A stretch of 64,000 bases of DNA from Achromobacter sp. RTa (GCF_000757485.1 NZ_JPYO01000045.1:41999-105998), one strand, 5' to 3'; shown: positions 1 through 9,129, counted from the stretch's first letter. The notes: generated by a model from the sequence alone, not told the origin. Program-made: numbers and translations.

Positions 1-262
1 AGCGCCCGTCCTACGACGCCCCGCGTGGCGGCGACCGGGGTGGCGAGCGCGCTTCCTACGGCTCCGAGCGCCGCGAAGGCCGTCCGGGCCAGCGCCCGTC
101 CTACGACGCCCCGCGCGGCGGTGACCGGGGCGGCGAGCGCGCTTCCTACGGCTCCGAGCGCCGCGAGGGCCGTCCGGGCCAGCGCCCGTCCTACGACGCC
201 CCGCGCGGCGGCGACCGGGGCGGCGAACGCGCTTCCTACGGCTCCGAGCGCCGCGAGGGCCG
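1..262 (+). repeat. 90-bp in-frame tandem repeat, 2.9 copies visible
   Basis: Units begin at 1, 91 and 181 and are nearly identical, differing by a few mostly silent third-position changes. The third unit diverges after about 262. Each unit encodes 30 residues, beginning RPSYDAPRGGDRGGERASYG. The array runs off the left edge, so the copy number is unknown. Because 90 is a multiple of 3, gain or loss of a unit keeps the methyltransferase frame. Confidence 0.95.
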
Positions 263-1643
263 GGCCGATCCTGGCCGGGCGCCGCAGAAGCCGCAGGCCA
301 GCCGCCCGCGCCAGCCGTATGCGGCTATCCGTATCGAGCAGGTCCAGCGCGCCTTGGGCGAGATCCTGCAGTGGACCTATCCGGCCGACGCGGCGCTGTC
401 GCACTGGCTGCGCAACCATCCCAACCTGGGCGCGCGCGACCGTTCCGAAGTCGCCGAAGCCGTCTATGACGTGCTGCGCCACCTGCGCCGCTATCGCCAG
501 TTCGGCGAAAGCGGCGTCGGCCCGGCATCGCGCCGCCTCGCCATCCTGGGCCTGGCCGCCACCCTGGGCGCCGGCGAGCTCGCCGAAGGCCTGGACGCCG
601 CCGAGGCCGAATGGCTGCGGCGCGTATCGCAGATAGACCTGGCGACGCTGCCGCGCGCGGTGCGGGGCAGCATCCCCGACTGGCTGGACGAGCGCCTGGG
701 CGCCATGGACAGCCCCGAAACGCTGATCGAGGCGCTGAACCGCCAGGCCAGCCTGGACTTGCGCGTCAACCCGCTGAAGGCCGAACGCGACGCGATGCTG
801 GCCGAGTTGCAGCAGGGCGCCGGGCGCTACGCGCCGGTCGCCATGCCGTACTCGCCTTGGGGCATCCGCATGGAAGGCCGTCCGGCCATCAACCGTTGGC
901 CTCAGTTCGAGAACGGCAGCATCGAGGTGCAGGACGAAGGCAGCCAGCTGCTGGCGCTCCTGGTCGGCCCCCGCCGCGGTGAAATGATCATCGACTTCTG
1001 CGCGGGCGCCGGCGGCAAGACGCTGCTGCTGGGCGCGCTGATGCGCTCCACGGGCCGCCTGTACGCGTTCGACGTGTCGGCGGCGCGCCTGGCCCGCGCC
1101 AAGCCGCGCTTCGCGCGCAGCGGCCTGTCCAACGTGGTGCCCGTCGTCATCGACAACGAAAACGACGCCCGCGTGAAGCGCCTGGCCGGCAAGGCCCAGC
1201 GCGTGCTGGTGGACGCGCCATGCAGCGGTATCGGCACCCTGCGCCGCAATCCGGACCTGAAATGGCGCCAGCACCCCGAGGCGCTGGCCGAGCTGGGCCA
1301 GCTCCAGGAGCGCATTCTGAATAGCGCGGCGCGTTGCGTGGCGCCGGGCGGCCGCCTGGTCTACGCGACGTGCAGCCTGCTGGCGGAGGAAAACGAGGCG
1401 CAGGCCGAGCGCTTCCTGGCCAGCCACCCCGACTTCGAACGCCTGGACGCGGCCGGCATTCTGGCGGCCCGCTGTGAAAACCTGAAGCTGGAGGGCCCTT
1501 ACGTTCAACTGCGTCCTGACGTGCACGGCACCGACGGTTTCTTCGCCGCCGTGTTCGAGCGCAAGAAGAAGGGCGCCGCGGCAGAGGGCAGCGAGGCGGC
1601 GGAAGCCCCGGACGTCTCCGAAGGGCAGGGCGAGCCGGCCTGA
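1..1643 (+). CDS. RsmB/NOP-family RNA (cytosine-5) methyltransferase with N-terminal RGG-like repeats, 5' end outside window
   Basis: The reading frame is open from position 3 and the start codon lies before the window; about 546 codons are visible. The C-terminal 430 residues are a SAM-dependent rRNA m5C methyltransferase: SAM-binding DFCAGAGGKT near 990, the DAPCS motif at 1212-1226 and the TCS motif near 1369, whose two cysteines are the release and catalytic pair in this family. A NusB-like helical segment precedes the catalytic domain. Ahead of it lie almost three 30-residue repeats rich in R, G, Y and S, in the same frame. A later ATG at 354 would remove the repeats and cut into the conserved domain, so the upstream frame is preferred. 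It may be a paralogue of RsmB, so no symbol is given. The target RNA cannot be read from sequence. Confidence 0.9.
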   Translation, partial: RPSYDAPRGGDRGGERASYGSERREGRPGQRPSYDAPRGGDRGGERASYGSERREGRPGQRPSYDAPRGGDRGGERASYGSERREGRADPGRAPQKPQASRPRQPYAAIRIEQVQRALGEILQWTYPADAALSHWLRNHPNLGARDRSEVAEAVYDVLRHLRRYRQFGESGVGPASRRLAILGLAATLGAGELAEGLDAAEAEWLRRVSQIDLATLPRAVRGSIPDWLDERLGAMDSPETLIEALNRQASLDLRVNPLKAERDAMLAELQQGAGRYAPVAMPYSPWGIRMEGRPAINRWPQFENGSIEVQDEGSQLLALLVGPRRGEMIIDFCAGAGGKTLLLGALMRSTGRLYAFDVSAARLARAKPRFARSGLSNVVPVVIDNENDARVKRLAGKAQRVLVDAPCSGIGTLRRNPDLKWRQHPEALAELGQLQERILNSAARCVAPGGRLVYATCSLLAEENEAQAERFLASHPDFERLDAAGILAARCENLKLEGPYVQLRPDVHGTDGFFAAVFERKKKGAAAEGSEAAEAPDVSEGQGEPA

Positions 1644-1665
1644 TGGACGGCGGCCCCGCGCCGGG

Positions 1666-2061
1666 TCAGGGCGCCGGCGTGACGCCCACCGTCGCGCTGT
1701 AGCGGCGGGTGCCGAGCGCCTTGTCCTGGTACTTCACTTCCCAGGCCAGGACGTCGTCGCCCGGCCGGTCGGCCTGGTAGACCACCTGCGAAATGGGCAC
1801 CGCCTTGTAGGCGCAGCGCCCGGACCCGGTGGTCTGGCCGCGCGTCTGCATGATGTTCGCCTTGCCCAGGCGGGGGGGCTGGGTGATGGTCACCCGGGGC
1901 GCGCGCAGGGGCAGGCAGTCCGACCCCCGGATCTCGTAGTACGAGGCCAGCACGGCGACCTCGCCCGACTTCAGCGTCTGGGCCGAGGCGGGCGCCGGCA
2001 GCGCCGCGCCCAGCAGGGCCAGGGCGAAAAACAAACGGGGACAGATTTTGTTGGGCAACAT
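1666..2061 (-). CDS. Small exported protein of unknown function
   Basis: 131 residues. The N-terminus is a textbook Sec signal peptide: a positive start (MLPNKICPR), a hydrophobic stretch of about 15 residues, and an Ala-X-Ala site at ASA before QTLKSG. There is no lipobox, so the product is likely soluble in the periplasm. The mature part (about 104 residues) has two cysteines (around DCLPL and GRCAY) that could form a disulfide, and looks like a compact beta-rich domain. I do not recognise the family. It is convergent with the methyltransferase gene and divergent from the desaturase. Confidence 0.7.
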   Translation of the reverse strand: MLPNKICPRLFFALALLGAALPAPASAQTLKSGEVAVLASYYEIRGSDCLPLRAPRVTITQPPRLGKANIMQTRGQTTGSGRCAYKAVPISQVVYQADRPGDDVLAWEVKYQDKALGTRRYSATVGVTPAP

Positions 2062-2415
2062 CAGTGGGGCAAAAGAGACAATTCGAGCAAACGGAGCCAG
2101 AGTGTGCGCCCGTGGCGCGGCCCGGGCAAGGCCAGGCCCAAGCTGACAGGAACTTTAATGGTGAAATACTGCCAAAACCACTTGCCTATGCACACGCCCC
2201 ACGCCTGTCCCCGGGGCGGCCGGCCCAGGTGCCGGATACCCGCAAGGCCTGGCCTCGCGCCTGCCCGTCAAGGTCGCGAGCAGAGATGTCTATGCTTCAA
2301 AACCAGGGCTTAGTCCTTGATTTCTCTCAAAAACTATTTTGAAACTCCCTTGTCATAAGACGGCAAAGGTAAGCTAAACTTCAGGCACTTCTCAAGCGAG
2401 GCTCATAACAGCTTT
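2062..2415. other. Intergenic region upstream of the desaturase
   Basis: This stretch lies between two divergent genes. The right half (about 2290-2400) is clearly more AT-rich than its surroundings and is the likely promoter zone for the desaturase. A TTGTCA at 2350-2355 followed by TAAACT at 2375-2380 is a possible but poorly spaced (19 nt) promoter. A 92-codon open frame at 2064-2342 has no visible ribosome binding site or recognisable protein and is not called. Confidence 0.4.
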
Positions 2416-3624
2416 ATGGATTACATCCTCTCCTTCATTGCCGGCGGTCTGACGCAAGCCACTTGGTGGCAGATCGTCGTTTTCACGCTGGTGATGACGC
2501 ACATCACGATCGTGTCGGTCACCGTCTTTCTCCATCGCAGCCAAGCGCACCGCGGTCTGGACTTGCATCCAGCCGTCATGCATTTCTTCCGCTTCTGGCT
2601 CTGGATGACGACCGGCATGGTCACCAAGGAATGGGTCGCCATTCACCGCAAGCACCACGCCAAGTGCGAAAAGGAAGGCGATCCCCATTCGCCCATCCTG
2701 TTCGGCATCTGGAAAGTGCTGTTCCGCGGCGCCGAGCTGTATCGCGAAGAATCGAACAACAAGGAAACCATGGCCAAGTTCGGCCACGGCACGCCGGACG
2801 ACTGGCTCGAACGCAACGTTTACAGCAAGCACAGCCTGTGGGGCGTGCTGACCATGCTCGCCATCGACATCGCCCTGTTCGGCGCCATCGGCGTCACGGT
2901 GTGGGCCGTCCAGATGGCCTGGATCCCCTTCTGGGCCGCCGGCGTCGTGAACGGCATCGGCCACTACTGGGGCTACCGCAACTACAACAGCCCGGACACC
3001 AGCACCAACGTGTTCCCCTGGGGCATCGTGATCGGCGGCGAAGAGCTGCACAACAACCACCACGCCCACGGCACGTCGGCCAAGTTCTCGGCCAAGTGGT
3101 ACGAATTCGACATCGGCTGGTGCTACATCAACATCCTGAAGTTCTTCGGCCTGGCCAAGATCAAGAAGGTTGCGCCCAAGCTGAAGCTGGATGATTCCAA
3201 GACCGGCATCGACCTGCGCACCCTGCAAGGCGTGATCACGCACCGCTACGAAGTCATGGCCCGCTATGCGGACGTGATCAAGAGCGCGGCCCGCGAAGAA
3301 CTGGCCAAGCTGAAGGATTCGCGCAAGAAGGGCAGCGCCGAATGCGACTGGACCAAGCTGCACCAGGTGCGCCGCGCGATCCATCGCAACGAGGACATCC
3401 TGCAGCCGGAGCAACTGGCTGCCGTGGACAAGGCCATCGCCCAGAACAAGTCGCTGTCCACGCTGGTGCAGATGCGCCGCGAACTCGGCCGTATCTGGGA
3501 AAGCTCCAGCGCCAGCAGCGAACAGCTCCTCAATGACCTGCAGGCCTGGTGCCAGCGCGCCCAGCAAAGCGGCATCGCCGGGCTCGAGCAATTCGCTCAA
3601 CGTCTGCGCCGCTACGCGGCATGA
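2416..3624 (+). CDS. Membrane fatty-acid (acyl-CoA/acyl-lipid) desaturase
   Basis: 402 residues. It carries the three histidine boxes of the di-iron membrane desaturases: HRSQAHR at residues 40-46, HRKHH at 77-81 and HNNHH near 212-216. Hydrophobic segments between the boxes fit the usual four-helix topology in the inner membrane. The family inserts a cis double bond, usually delta-9, into acyl chains using O2 and an electron donor, which would adjust membrane fluidity. The C-terminal 130 residues after the last box are charged and helical, longer than in a minimal desaturase. The stop codon overlaps the uvrD start (ATGA), so the two may be co-transcribed although their functions differ. No ferredoxin reductase partner is adjacent. 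Confidence 0.9.
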   Translation: MDYILSFIAGGLTQATWWQIVVFTLVMTHITIVSVTVFLHRSQAHRGLDLHPAVMHFFRFWLWMTTGMVTKEWVAIHRKHHAKCEKEGDPHSPILFGIWKVLFRGAELYREESNNKETMAKFGHGTPDDWLERNVYSKHSLWGVLTMLAIDIALFGAIGVTVWAVQMAWIPFWAAGVVNGIGHYWGYRNYNSPDTSTNVFPWGIVIGGEELHNNHHAHGTSAKFSAKWYEFDIGWCYINILKFFGLAKIKKVAPKLKLDDSKTGIDLRTLQGVITHRYEVMARYADVIKSAAREELAKLKDSRKKGSAECDWTKLHQVRRAIHRNEDILQPEQLAAVDKAIAQNKSLSTLVQMRRELGRIWESSSASSEQLLNDLQAWCQRAQQSGIAGLEQFAQRLRRYAA

Positions 3625-5915
3625 TGCTAGAGAAGCTCAATCCTGAACAACGCGCCGCAGTAACGTTAGAACCGCAGCACGCCCTGGTCCTGGCCGGGGC
3701 GGGCAGCGGGAAGACCCGGGTACTCACCACCCGCATGGCCTGGCTGATTCAAACCGGCCAGGCTTCGCCTTTTGGGCTGCTGGCGGTCACGTTTACCAAC
3801 AAGGCCGCCCGCGAGATGCTGGCGCGCATGTCGGCCATCCTGCCCATCGATACGCGCGGCCTCTGGATCGGCACCTTCCACGGCCTGTGCAACCGCATGC
3901 TGCGGGCGCATCACCGCGATGCCGGCCTGCCGCAGAGCTTCCAGATTCTCGACGTCACCGACCAGTTGGCCGCCATCAAGCGCCTCATGAAGGCCAACGG
4001 CGTAGACGACGAAAAGTACCCCCCCCGCGATGTGCAGCGCTTCATCAACGGCGCCAAGGAAGAGGGCCTGCGTCCGGCGGACGTCGAGGCCTATGACGCC
4101 CATCGCCGCCGCCTGATCGAGATCTACCAGCTCTATGAGGCCCAGTGCCAGCGCGAGGGCGTGGTGGATTTCGCCGAGCTGCTGTTGCGCGCCTACGAAC
4201 TGCTGTCGCGCAACGCGCCCGTGCGCGAGCACTACCAGCGCCGGTTCCGCCACATCCTGGTCGACGAGTTCCAGGACACCAACACCTTGCAGTACAAGTG
4301 GCTGCGGCTGCTGGCCGGCGGCGGCGCGGCCATCTTCGCGGTGGGCGACGACGACCAGTCCATCTACGCGTTCCGCGGCGCCAACGTAGGCAACATGGCC
4401 GATTTCGAGCGCGACTACGCGCACGGCACGGTGATCCGCCTGGAGCAGAACTACCGCTCATACGGCCACATCCTGGATTCGGCCAACGCGCTGATCGGGC
4501 ACAACACCGGCCGGCTCGGCAAGAATCTCTGGACGGAGCAGGGCGAAGGCGAGCCCGTGCGCGTCATCGAGCAGCCTTCCGACGGCATGGAAGCGCAATG
4601 GATCGTGGACGAGATCCGTTCGCTGATCCACGAAGGCAGCCTGCGCCGCGAAATCGCCGTGCTCTACCGCAGCAACGCGCAGTCGCGCGTGCTGGAGCAC
4701 GCCATATTCTCGGCCGGCATTCCCTACAAGGTGTATGGCGGCCTGCGCTTCTTCGAACGCCAGGAAATCAAGCACGCGCTGGCCTACCTGCGCCTGATGG
4801 CCAACCCGCACGACGACACCTCCTGGATGCGGGTCGTCAACTTCCCCACGCGCGGCATCGGCGCGCGCACGCTGGAACAGCTGGCGGACGCAGCCCGCGC
4901 GCACGACACCAGCCTGTACGCCGCCGTGGCCCTGGTGGGCGGCAAGGGCGGGTCCAACCTGGCCCAGTTCGCGCAGCTGATCCACCGCCTCATCGAGGAA
5001 ACGCGCGACCTGCCGCTGCCGGAAATGGTCGAGCACATGATCGAGGCCAGCGGCCTGAACGCGCACTACAAGGCCGAGCGCGAAGGCGCCGAGCGCCTCG
5101 AAAACCTGAACGAACTGATCACGGCCGCCGCCGTGTTCGCGTCCGAGGAAAACTACGACGGGCTGCCCGCGGGCGTCGTGCCCGAGCAGCCCACCTCGTC
5201 CACGCTCATGCCGGGGGTGGTGGACGCGCCGGCCATCGTCACGGACGGCCTCACGCCGCTGGCGGCATTCCTGTCGCACGCGGCGCTGGAGGCGGGCGAC
5301 AACCAGGCCCAGCAAGGCCAGGACGCCGTCCAGCTCATGACCGTGCACGCGGCCAAGGGCCTGGAGTTCGACGCGGTCTTCATCACCGGCCTGGAAGAGG
5401 GGCTGTTCCCCCACGAGAACAGCATTCTCGAACCGTCCGGGCTGGAAGAAGAGCGCCGCCTCATGTACGTGGCGATCACCCGCGCGCGCCAGCGCCTGTA
5501 CATCAGCCTGGCGCAAAGCCGGATGCTGCACGGCCAGACGCGCTACGCGATGCGTTCCCGCTTCCTGGAAGAAATTCCGGAGCAGCACCTGAAATGGCTT
5601 ACGCCCAAGGCGGGCCTGGCCCAGGTCGGCGCCACGGGCGCGGGCTGGGGCGGCGGCAACCGCGGCGACGCCTTCGGACGCAAGCCCACCAACACCATTG
5701 CGCCGCGTCAACCGCGCAGCGTCGCTTCGGGTGTCACGGTCGGCGACAAGCAGTATCGTGTGGGTCAGGGCGTGCGCCACGCGCGGTTCGGCGAGGGCAC
5801 GATCATCGGCTTGAGCGGCGCAGGACAGGACGCCCAGGCCCAAATCCAGTTCCGCGACGTGGGCGCCAAGACCTTGGCGCTGGGCATCGCGAAGCTCGAT
5901 ATTGTTCAGGGTTGA
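3621..5915 (+). CDS. uvrD: UvrD-type superfamily 1 DNA helicase
   Basis: 764 residues from the ATG at 3621, which overlaps the desaturase stop by 4 nt; a second ATG at 3624 is equally possible. An upstream in-frame start at 3549 would add 24 residues inside the desaturase and is not favoured. SF1 helicase motifs appear in order: Walker A AGAGSGKT (about residue 30), DEFQDTN (Walker B), GDDDQSIYAFRGA, QNYRS, TVHAAKGLEFDAVF and YVAITRARQRL. The C-terminal Tudor-like segment (RVGQGVRHARFGEGTI) is typical of UvrD/PcrA. It unwinds DNA 3'-5' in nucleotide excision and mismatch repair. uvrB and lexA are also in this window but are not linked. Confidence 0.93.
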   Translation: MMLEKLNPEQRAAVTLEPQHALVLAGAGSGKTRVLTTRMAWLIQTGQASPFGLLAVTFTNKAAREMLARMSAILPIDTRGLWIGTFHGLCNRMLRAHHRDAGLPQSFQILDVTDQLAAIKRLMKANGVDDEKYPPRDVQRFINGAKEEGLRPADVEAYDAHRRRLIEIYQLYEAQCQREGVVDFAELLLRAYELLSRNAPVREHYQRRFRHILVDEFQDTNTLQYKWLRLLAGGGAAIFAVGDDDQSIYAFRGANVGNMADFERDYAHGTVIRLEQNYRSYGHILDSANALIGHNTGRLGKNLWTEQGEGEPVRVIEQPSDGMEAQWIVDEIRSLIHEGSLRREIAVLYRSNAQSRVLEHAIFSAGIPYKVYGGLRFFERQEIKHALAYLRLMANPHDDTSWMRVVNFPTRGIGARTLEQLADAARAHDTSLYAAVALVGGKGGSNLAQFAQLIHRLIEETRDLPLPEMVEHMIEASGLNAHYKAEREGAERLENLNELITAAAVFASEENYDGLPAGVVPEQPTSSTLMPGVVDAPAIVTDGLTPLAAFLSHAALEAGDNQAQQGQDAVQLMTVHAAKGLEFDAVFITGLEEGLFPHENSILEPSGLEEERRLMYVAITRARQRLYISLAQSRMLHGQTRYAMRSRFLEEIPEQHLKWLTPKAGLAQVGATGAGWGGGNRGDAFGRKPTNTIAPRQPRSVASGVTVGDKQYRVGQGVRHARFGEGTIIGLSGAGQDAQAQIQFRDVGAKTLALGIAKLDIVQG

Positions 5916-5920
5916 AAGAC

Positions 5921-6226
5921 ATGGCCGACAACGATTCTCCGAAAGCCGAGTTGGCGTCTCTGCGCGCCGAGGTCGATGAAATCGACCAGCAGATCATCCT
6001 GCTGCTCGGGGTGCGGTTCCGTTGCACGGACATGATCGGCGAACTCAAGCAGGCGCATGGCATGGACCTGGTCGATGCCAAGCGCGAATCCCAGCAGGTC
6101 GCGCGCATCCGCCGGCTGGCCGAAGAGGCGGGCGTGCCGCCCGCGCTGGCAGAAACCATCCTGCGTGAAGTGATCGACGTGGTGGTGGATCACCACACCC
6201 GCTTACGCGAACGCCCCTATTCGTAA
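5921..6226 (+). CDS. Chorismate mutase, AroQ type
   Basis: 101 residues, all alpha-helical in character. The pattern fits the AroQ fold: an N-terminal LRAEVDEIDQQIILLL helix carrying a conserved Arg, an Arg pair in GVRFRC, a Lys in GELK, and then DAKRESQQVARIRRLAEEAG. The family rearranges chorismate to prephenate for Phe/Tyr synthesis; some relatives act as isochorismate-pyruvate lyases, and sequence alone does not separate these here. It is a single-domain enzyme with no fused dehydratase. It starts 6 nt after the uvrD stop and ends before a strong terminator. No signal peptide, so it is cytoplasmic. Confidence 0.8.
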   Translation: MADNDSPKAELASLRAEVDEIDQQIILLLGVRFRCTDMIGELKQAHGMDLVDAKRESQQVARIRRLAEEAGVPPALAETILREVIDVVVDHHTRLRERPYS

Positions 6227-6238
6227 GTGGGCCTGAGC

Positions 6239-6279
6239 GCGCCTGGCACCCCGCAAACTCGGGGCGCCAGGCGCTTTTT
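6239..6279 (+). terminator. Intrinsic terminator after chorismate mutase
   Basis: GCGCCTGGC (6239-6247) pairs with GCCAGGCGC (6266-6274), extended by CCCCG/CGGGG around a six-base loop, and is followed by TTTTT. It lies between two convergent genes and closes the plus-strand unit desaturase-uvrD-chorismate mutase. Confidence 0.9.
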
Positions 6280-6281
6280 CC

Positions 6282-8216
6282 TCAAGCTTCAGACTGCTCG
6301 ATCTCTTCGAGCGAGCCCTGGATCTCCAGCCACTGCTCTTCCAGCTCGTCCATGCGCTTGCCGTGCTCGCCGTGCTCGGCCATGACCTTCTGGCGTTCCG
6401 CGCGGCGCGCGTCCGAATAGAGGTCCGGGTCGGCGATGACGGCGTCCAGCGCCTGCAGCTTGGTCCGCAGTTTTTCCATCTCGGCGTCGATCTTGGCAAG
6501 CTTGGCTTCCAGGGGCTTGCGCAGGGCGGACAGGCGCTGGCGCTGTTCGGCTTCGGCCCGGCGCTGCGCCTTGCGGTCGATCACCGGCTCGCCGTTCGCC
6601 GCGCTTTCGCGCGCCGCCTCGGCGCGCTCGCCCGCGTTGCGCGCGGCCAGCCAGTCCCGGTAGTCTTCCAGGTCGCCGTCGAATTCGCGGACCGCGCCGT
6701 CGGCCACGATCCAGAAGCTGTCCACCGTGGTGCGCAGCAGGTGGCGGTCGTGAGACACGAGCAGCATGCTGCCCCCGAAGTCCGCCAGCGCGGTGGCCAG
6801 GGCCTCGCGCGTTTCCACGTCCAGGTGGTTGCTGGGTTCGTCCAGCAGCAGCAGGTTGGGTTTTTGCCAGACGATCAGGGACAGCGCCAGGCGGGCCTTT
6901 TCGCCGCCGGACATGGGGCCGACCTTGCTTGTGACGGTATCGCCCGAAAAGCCGAAGCCGCCCAGGTAGTTGCGCAGCTCCTGCTCGCGGGCCTCGGGCG
7001 CCAGGCGCGCCAGGTGGGCGATCGGCGTGCTGTCCACGTCCAGCATGTCGAGCTGGTGCTGGTGGAAATAGCCGATGGCCAGCCCGCGCGAGGCGCGGCG
7101 CGCGCCGGCCTGCACCGGCAGCTCTTCGGCCAGCGTCTTGATCAGCGTGCTCTTGCCGGCGCCGTTGGCGCCCAGCACGCCCACGCGGCTGCCGGCCCGG
7201 ACCATCAGGGTCACGTCGCGCAGGATGGGCACGGCGTTGCCGGCGGCGTCCGTATAGCCGGCCGACAGGTGTTCCAGCGTCAGGAGCGGATCCGGCACCT
7301 GTTCCGGCGAGGGGATGCGGATGTCGATTCCCGCTTCGGCCTGCAAGGGCGCCAGCACCTGCATGCGCGCCAGCGCCTTGACGCGGCTCTGCGCCTGCTT
7401 GGCCTTGGAAGCCTTGGCCTTGAAGCGGTCGATGAAGCCTTGCAGCCTCGCGGCCTCGCGCGTCTGGCGCTCGTAGGCGATGTTGCTTTGCCGCAGGCGT
7501 TCGGCGCGCTGCGTCAGGAAGTCGCCGTAGCCGCCCCGATAGCGCACCAGTTTGGCGTGGTCGAAATGCAGGATGGACTTGGCCACCGCGTCCAGGAATT
7601 CGGTGTCGTGGGAGATCAGCATGACGGTGCCCGGATAGGCCCCCAGCCATTTCTCCAGCCACAGCATGGCGTCCAGGTCCAGGTGGTTGGTGGGCTCGTC
7701 CAGCAGCAGCAGTTCGGATGGCGCCATCAGCGCGCGGGCCAGCGCCAGGCGCATGCGCCAGCCGCCCGAGAAGCTTTCGACGGGCTGCATCCATTCGGCG
7801 GGCTTGAATCCCAGGCCGGCCAGCAGCTGTTCGGCGCGCGAAGCCGCGCTCCAGGCGCCGGCTTCCACCAGCGCCGCTTCGACTTCGGCGATCTGCGTGC
7901 CTTGCTCGTCCGTCAGCGCGGCGCGGCGCGCCTGCAATTCGCGCAGGTGCACGTCGCCGTCGATGACGAATTCGCGCGCCGGGCGGTCGTCCGCGTCGAT
8001 TTCCTGCTTCACGCTGGCGATGCGCCAGCCCGCGGGCATCGCCAGCGTGCCGGCGTCCACATCCAGATCGCCCGTCAGCAGCGCGAACAGCGTGGACTTG
8101 CCCGCGCCGTTCTTGCCGACGATGCCCACGCGCTCGCCCGGATGCACGACGAATTCGGCGCCGTCCAACAGCACTTTCGTGCCGCGGCGCAAGGTCAATC
8201 CAGTAGCACGTATCAC
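6282..8216 (-). CDS. yheS: ABC-F ATPase, YheS type
   Basis: 644 residues from a GTG start at 8216 (VIRATGLTLRRG), chosen because it matches the family N-terminus and overlaps the prmB stop by 4 nt (GTGA). The frame could be extended upstream, but that would run into prmB. Two ABC modules are seen: Walker A GKNGAGKST and GANGAGKST, signatures FSGGWRMRLALARAL and MSGGEKARLALSL, and two Walker B LLLDEP sites followed by NHLD. Between them is the charged ABC-F linker (FKAKASKAKQAQSRVKAL), and a coiled-coil tail follows. There is no membrane domain. ABC-F proteins act on the ribosome. Length and motif wording match E. coli YheS closely. Confidence 0.88.
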   Translation of the reverse strand: MIRATGLTLRRGTKVLLDGAEFVVHPGERVGIVGKNGAGKSTLFALLTGDLDVDAGTLAMPAGWRIASVKQEIDADDRPAREFVIDGDVHLRELQARRAALTDEQGTQIAEVEAALVEAGAWSAASRAEQLLAGLGFKPAEWMQPVESFSGGWRMRLALARALMAPSELLLLDEPTNHLDLDAMLWLEKWLGAYPGTVMLISHDTEFLDAVAKSILHFDHAKLVRYRGGYGDFLTQRAERLRQSNIAYERQTREAARLQGFIDRFKAKASKAKQAQSRVKALARMQVLAPLQAEAGIDIRIPSPEQVPDPLLTLEHLSAGYTDAAGNAVPILRDVTLMVRAGSRVGVLGANGAGKSTLIKTLAEELPVQAGARRASRGLAIGYFHQHQLDMLDVDSTPIAHLARLAPEAREQELRNYLGGFGFSGDTVTSKVGPMSGGEKARLALSLIVWQKPNLLLLDEPSNHLDVETREALATALADFGGSMLLVSHDRHLLRTTVDSFWIVADGAVREFDGDLEDYRDWLAARNAGERAEAARESAANGEPVIDRKAQRRAEAEQRQRLSALRKPLEAKLAKIDAEMEKLRTKLQALDAVIADPDLYSDARRAERQKVMAEHGEHGKRMDELEEQWLEIQGSLEEIEQSEA

Positions 8217-9109
8217 AGGCTCAGTTGCTCGCGGGTAAGTAGCAGAAGCTGGTCGGAGGCCTCTTCGGTGTCCAGCCACACGGGGGACAGCTGCGGGAAT
8301 GCGGCCTCGAAGAAATCGCGTTCATGGCCGATCTCCAGCACCAGCACGCCCTCTGGCGCCAGGAAGCGCGGAGCGGCTTCCAGGATGCGGCGGACCAGGT
8401 CCATGCCGTCATCGCCGCCAGCCAGCGCCAGTTGCGGTTCGTGGCGGTATTCCTGGGGCAGGGCGCTCATGGAGCCGCTGTTCACATAGGGAGGATTGCA
8501 GACGATGACGTCGTACTGGCGCGCCGGCAGGCCGTCGAACAGATTGCTTTCGTGCAGGTCCAGGCGGTCGGCCAGGGCGTAGTCATCCACATTGCGGCAC
8601 GCCACGGCCAAGGCATCCGGGGACAGGTCCACCGCGTCCACGTGGGCGTGGGGGAACGCCAGCGCCGACAGGATGGCCAGGCAGCCCGAGCCGGTGCACA
8701 TGTCCAGCACGTTCTCGACGGCGAACGGGTCCTGCACCCAGGGCGCAAGGCCTTCGTCCAGCAGTTCGGCGATGGGCGAGCGCGGCACGATGACGCGCTC
8801 GTCCACGTAGAAGCGATGCCCGCGCAGCCAGGCCTCGTTGGTGAGGTAGGCGGCCGGCACGCGCTCGGTCACGCGGCGGTCGATCAGGTCCAGCACGCGG
8901 TCGCGCTCTTCGCCGAGCACGCGCGCGTCGATGTACGGGTCCAGCGTGTCCAGCGGCAGGTGCAGGGCATGCAGCGTCAGATAGACCGCCTCGTCCCAGG
9001 CATTGTCGCTGCCATGGCCCAGCGCCACTTGCGCGGCGTTCAGGCGCGAAACGCCGTAGCGGATCAGGTCGCGCAGGGTCTGCAGTTCTTGGCGGGAGGA
9101 TGGATGCAT
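8213..9109 (-). CDS. prmB: Ribosomal protein uL3 glutamine N5-methyltransferase
   Basis: 298 residues. It has a SAM-binding Rossmann motif (VLDMCTGSGCLAI) and the NPPY motif (VICNPPYVNSG) that positions the glutamine amide in PrmB/PrmC enzymes. The N-terminal helical region (LRDLIRYGVSRLNAAQVALGHG...AWDEAVYL) is the PrmB-specific substrate domain rather than the PrmC type. It modifies the Gln in ribosomal protein L3. It lies downstream of dapE and is translationally coupled to the ABC-F gene that follows, so two ribosome-related genes are paired. Confidence 0.93.
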   Translation of the reverse strand: MHPSSRQELQTLRDLIRYGVSRLNAAQVALGHGSDNAWDEAVYLTLHALHLPLDTLDPYIDARVLGEERDRVLDLIDRRVTERVPAAYLTNEAWLRGHRFYVDERVIVPRSPIAELLDEGLAPWVQDPFAVENVLDMCTGSGCLAILSALAFPHAHVDAVDLSPDALAVACRNVDDYALADRLDLHESNLFDGLPARQYDVIVCNPPYVNSGSMSALPQEYRHEPQLALAGGDDGMDLVRRILEAAPRFLAPEGVLVLEIGHERDFFEAAFPQLSPVWLDTEEASDQLLLLTREQLSL

Positions 9110-9129
9110 GGCTGGCTTTCTTTATGAGG

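Noticed and set aside
1-262. Possible CRISPR-like array
   Set aside because: Units are directly adjacent with no spacers, are 90 bp long and in frame with a coding region.
2064-2342. 92-codon frame between the exported protein and the desaturase
   Set aside because: No ribosome site, no recognisable protein, and it occupies a probable promoter region.
2392-3600. A 402-codon minus-strand open frame opposite the desaturase
   Set aside because: It is a mirror of the desaturase gene in GC-rich DNA: His/Val/Gly-rich sequence with no recognisable domain, while the plus strand has all three histidine boxes.
4145-5920. Long open frame within uvrD in another frame, running into the chorismate mutase
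   Set aside because: Arg/Ala/Pro/Gly-rich low-complexity sequence; only the part from 5921 has a recognisable protein.
6363-8489. 708-codon plus-strand frame opposite yheS
   Set aside because: Gln/Ala/Val-rich shadow of a highly conserved ABC-F gene on the minus strand.
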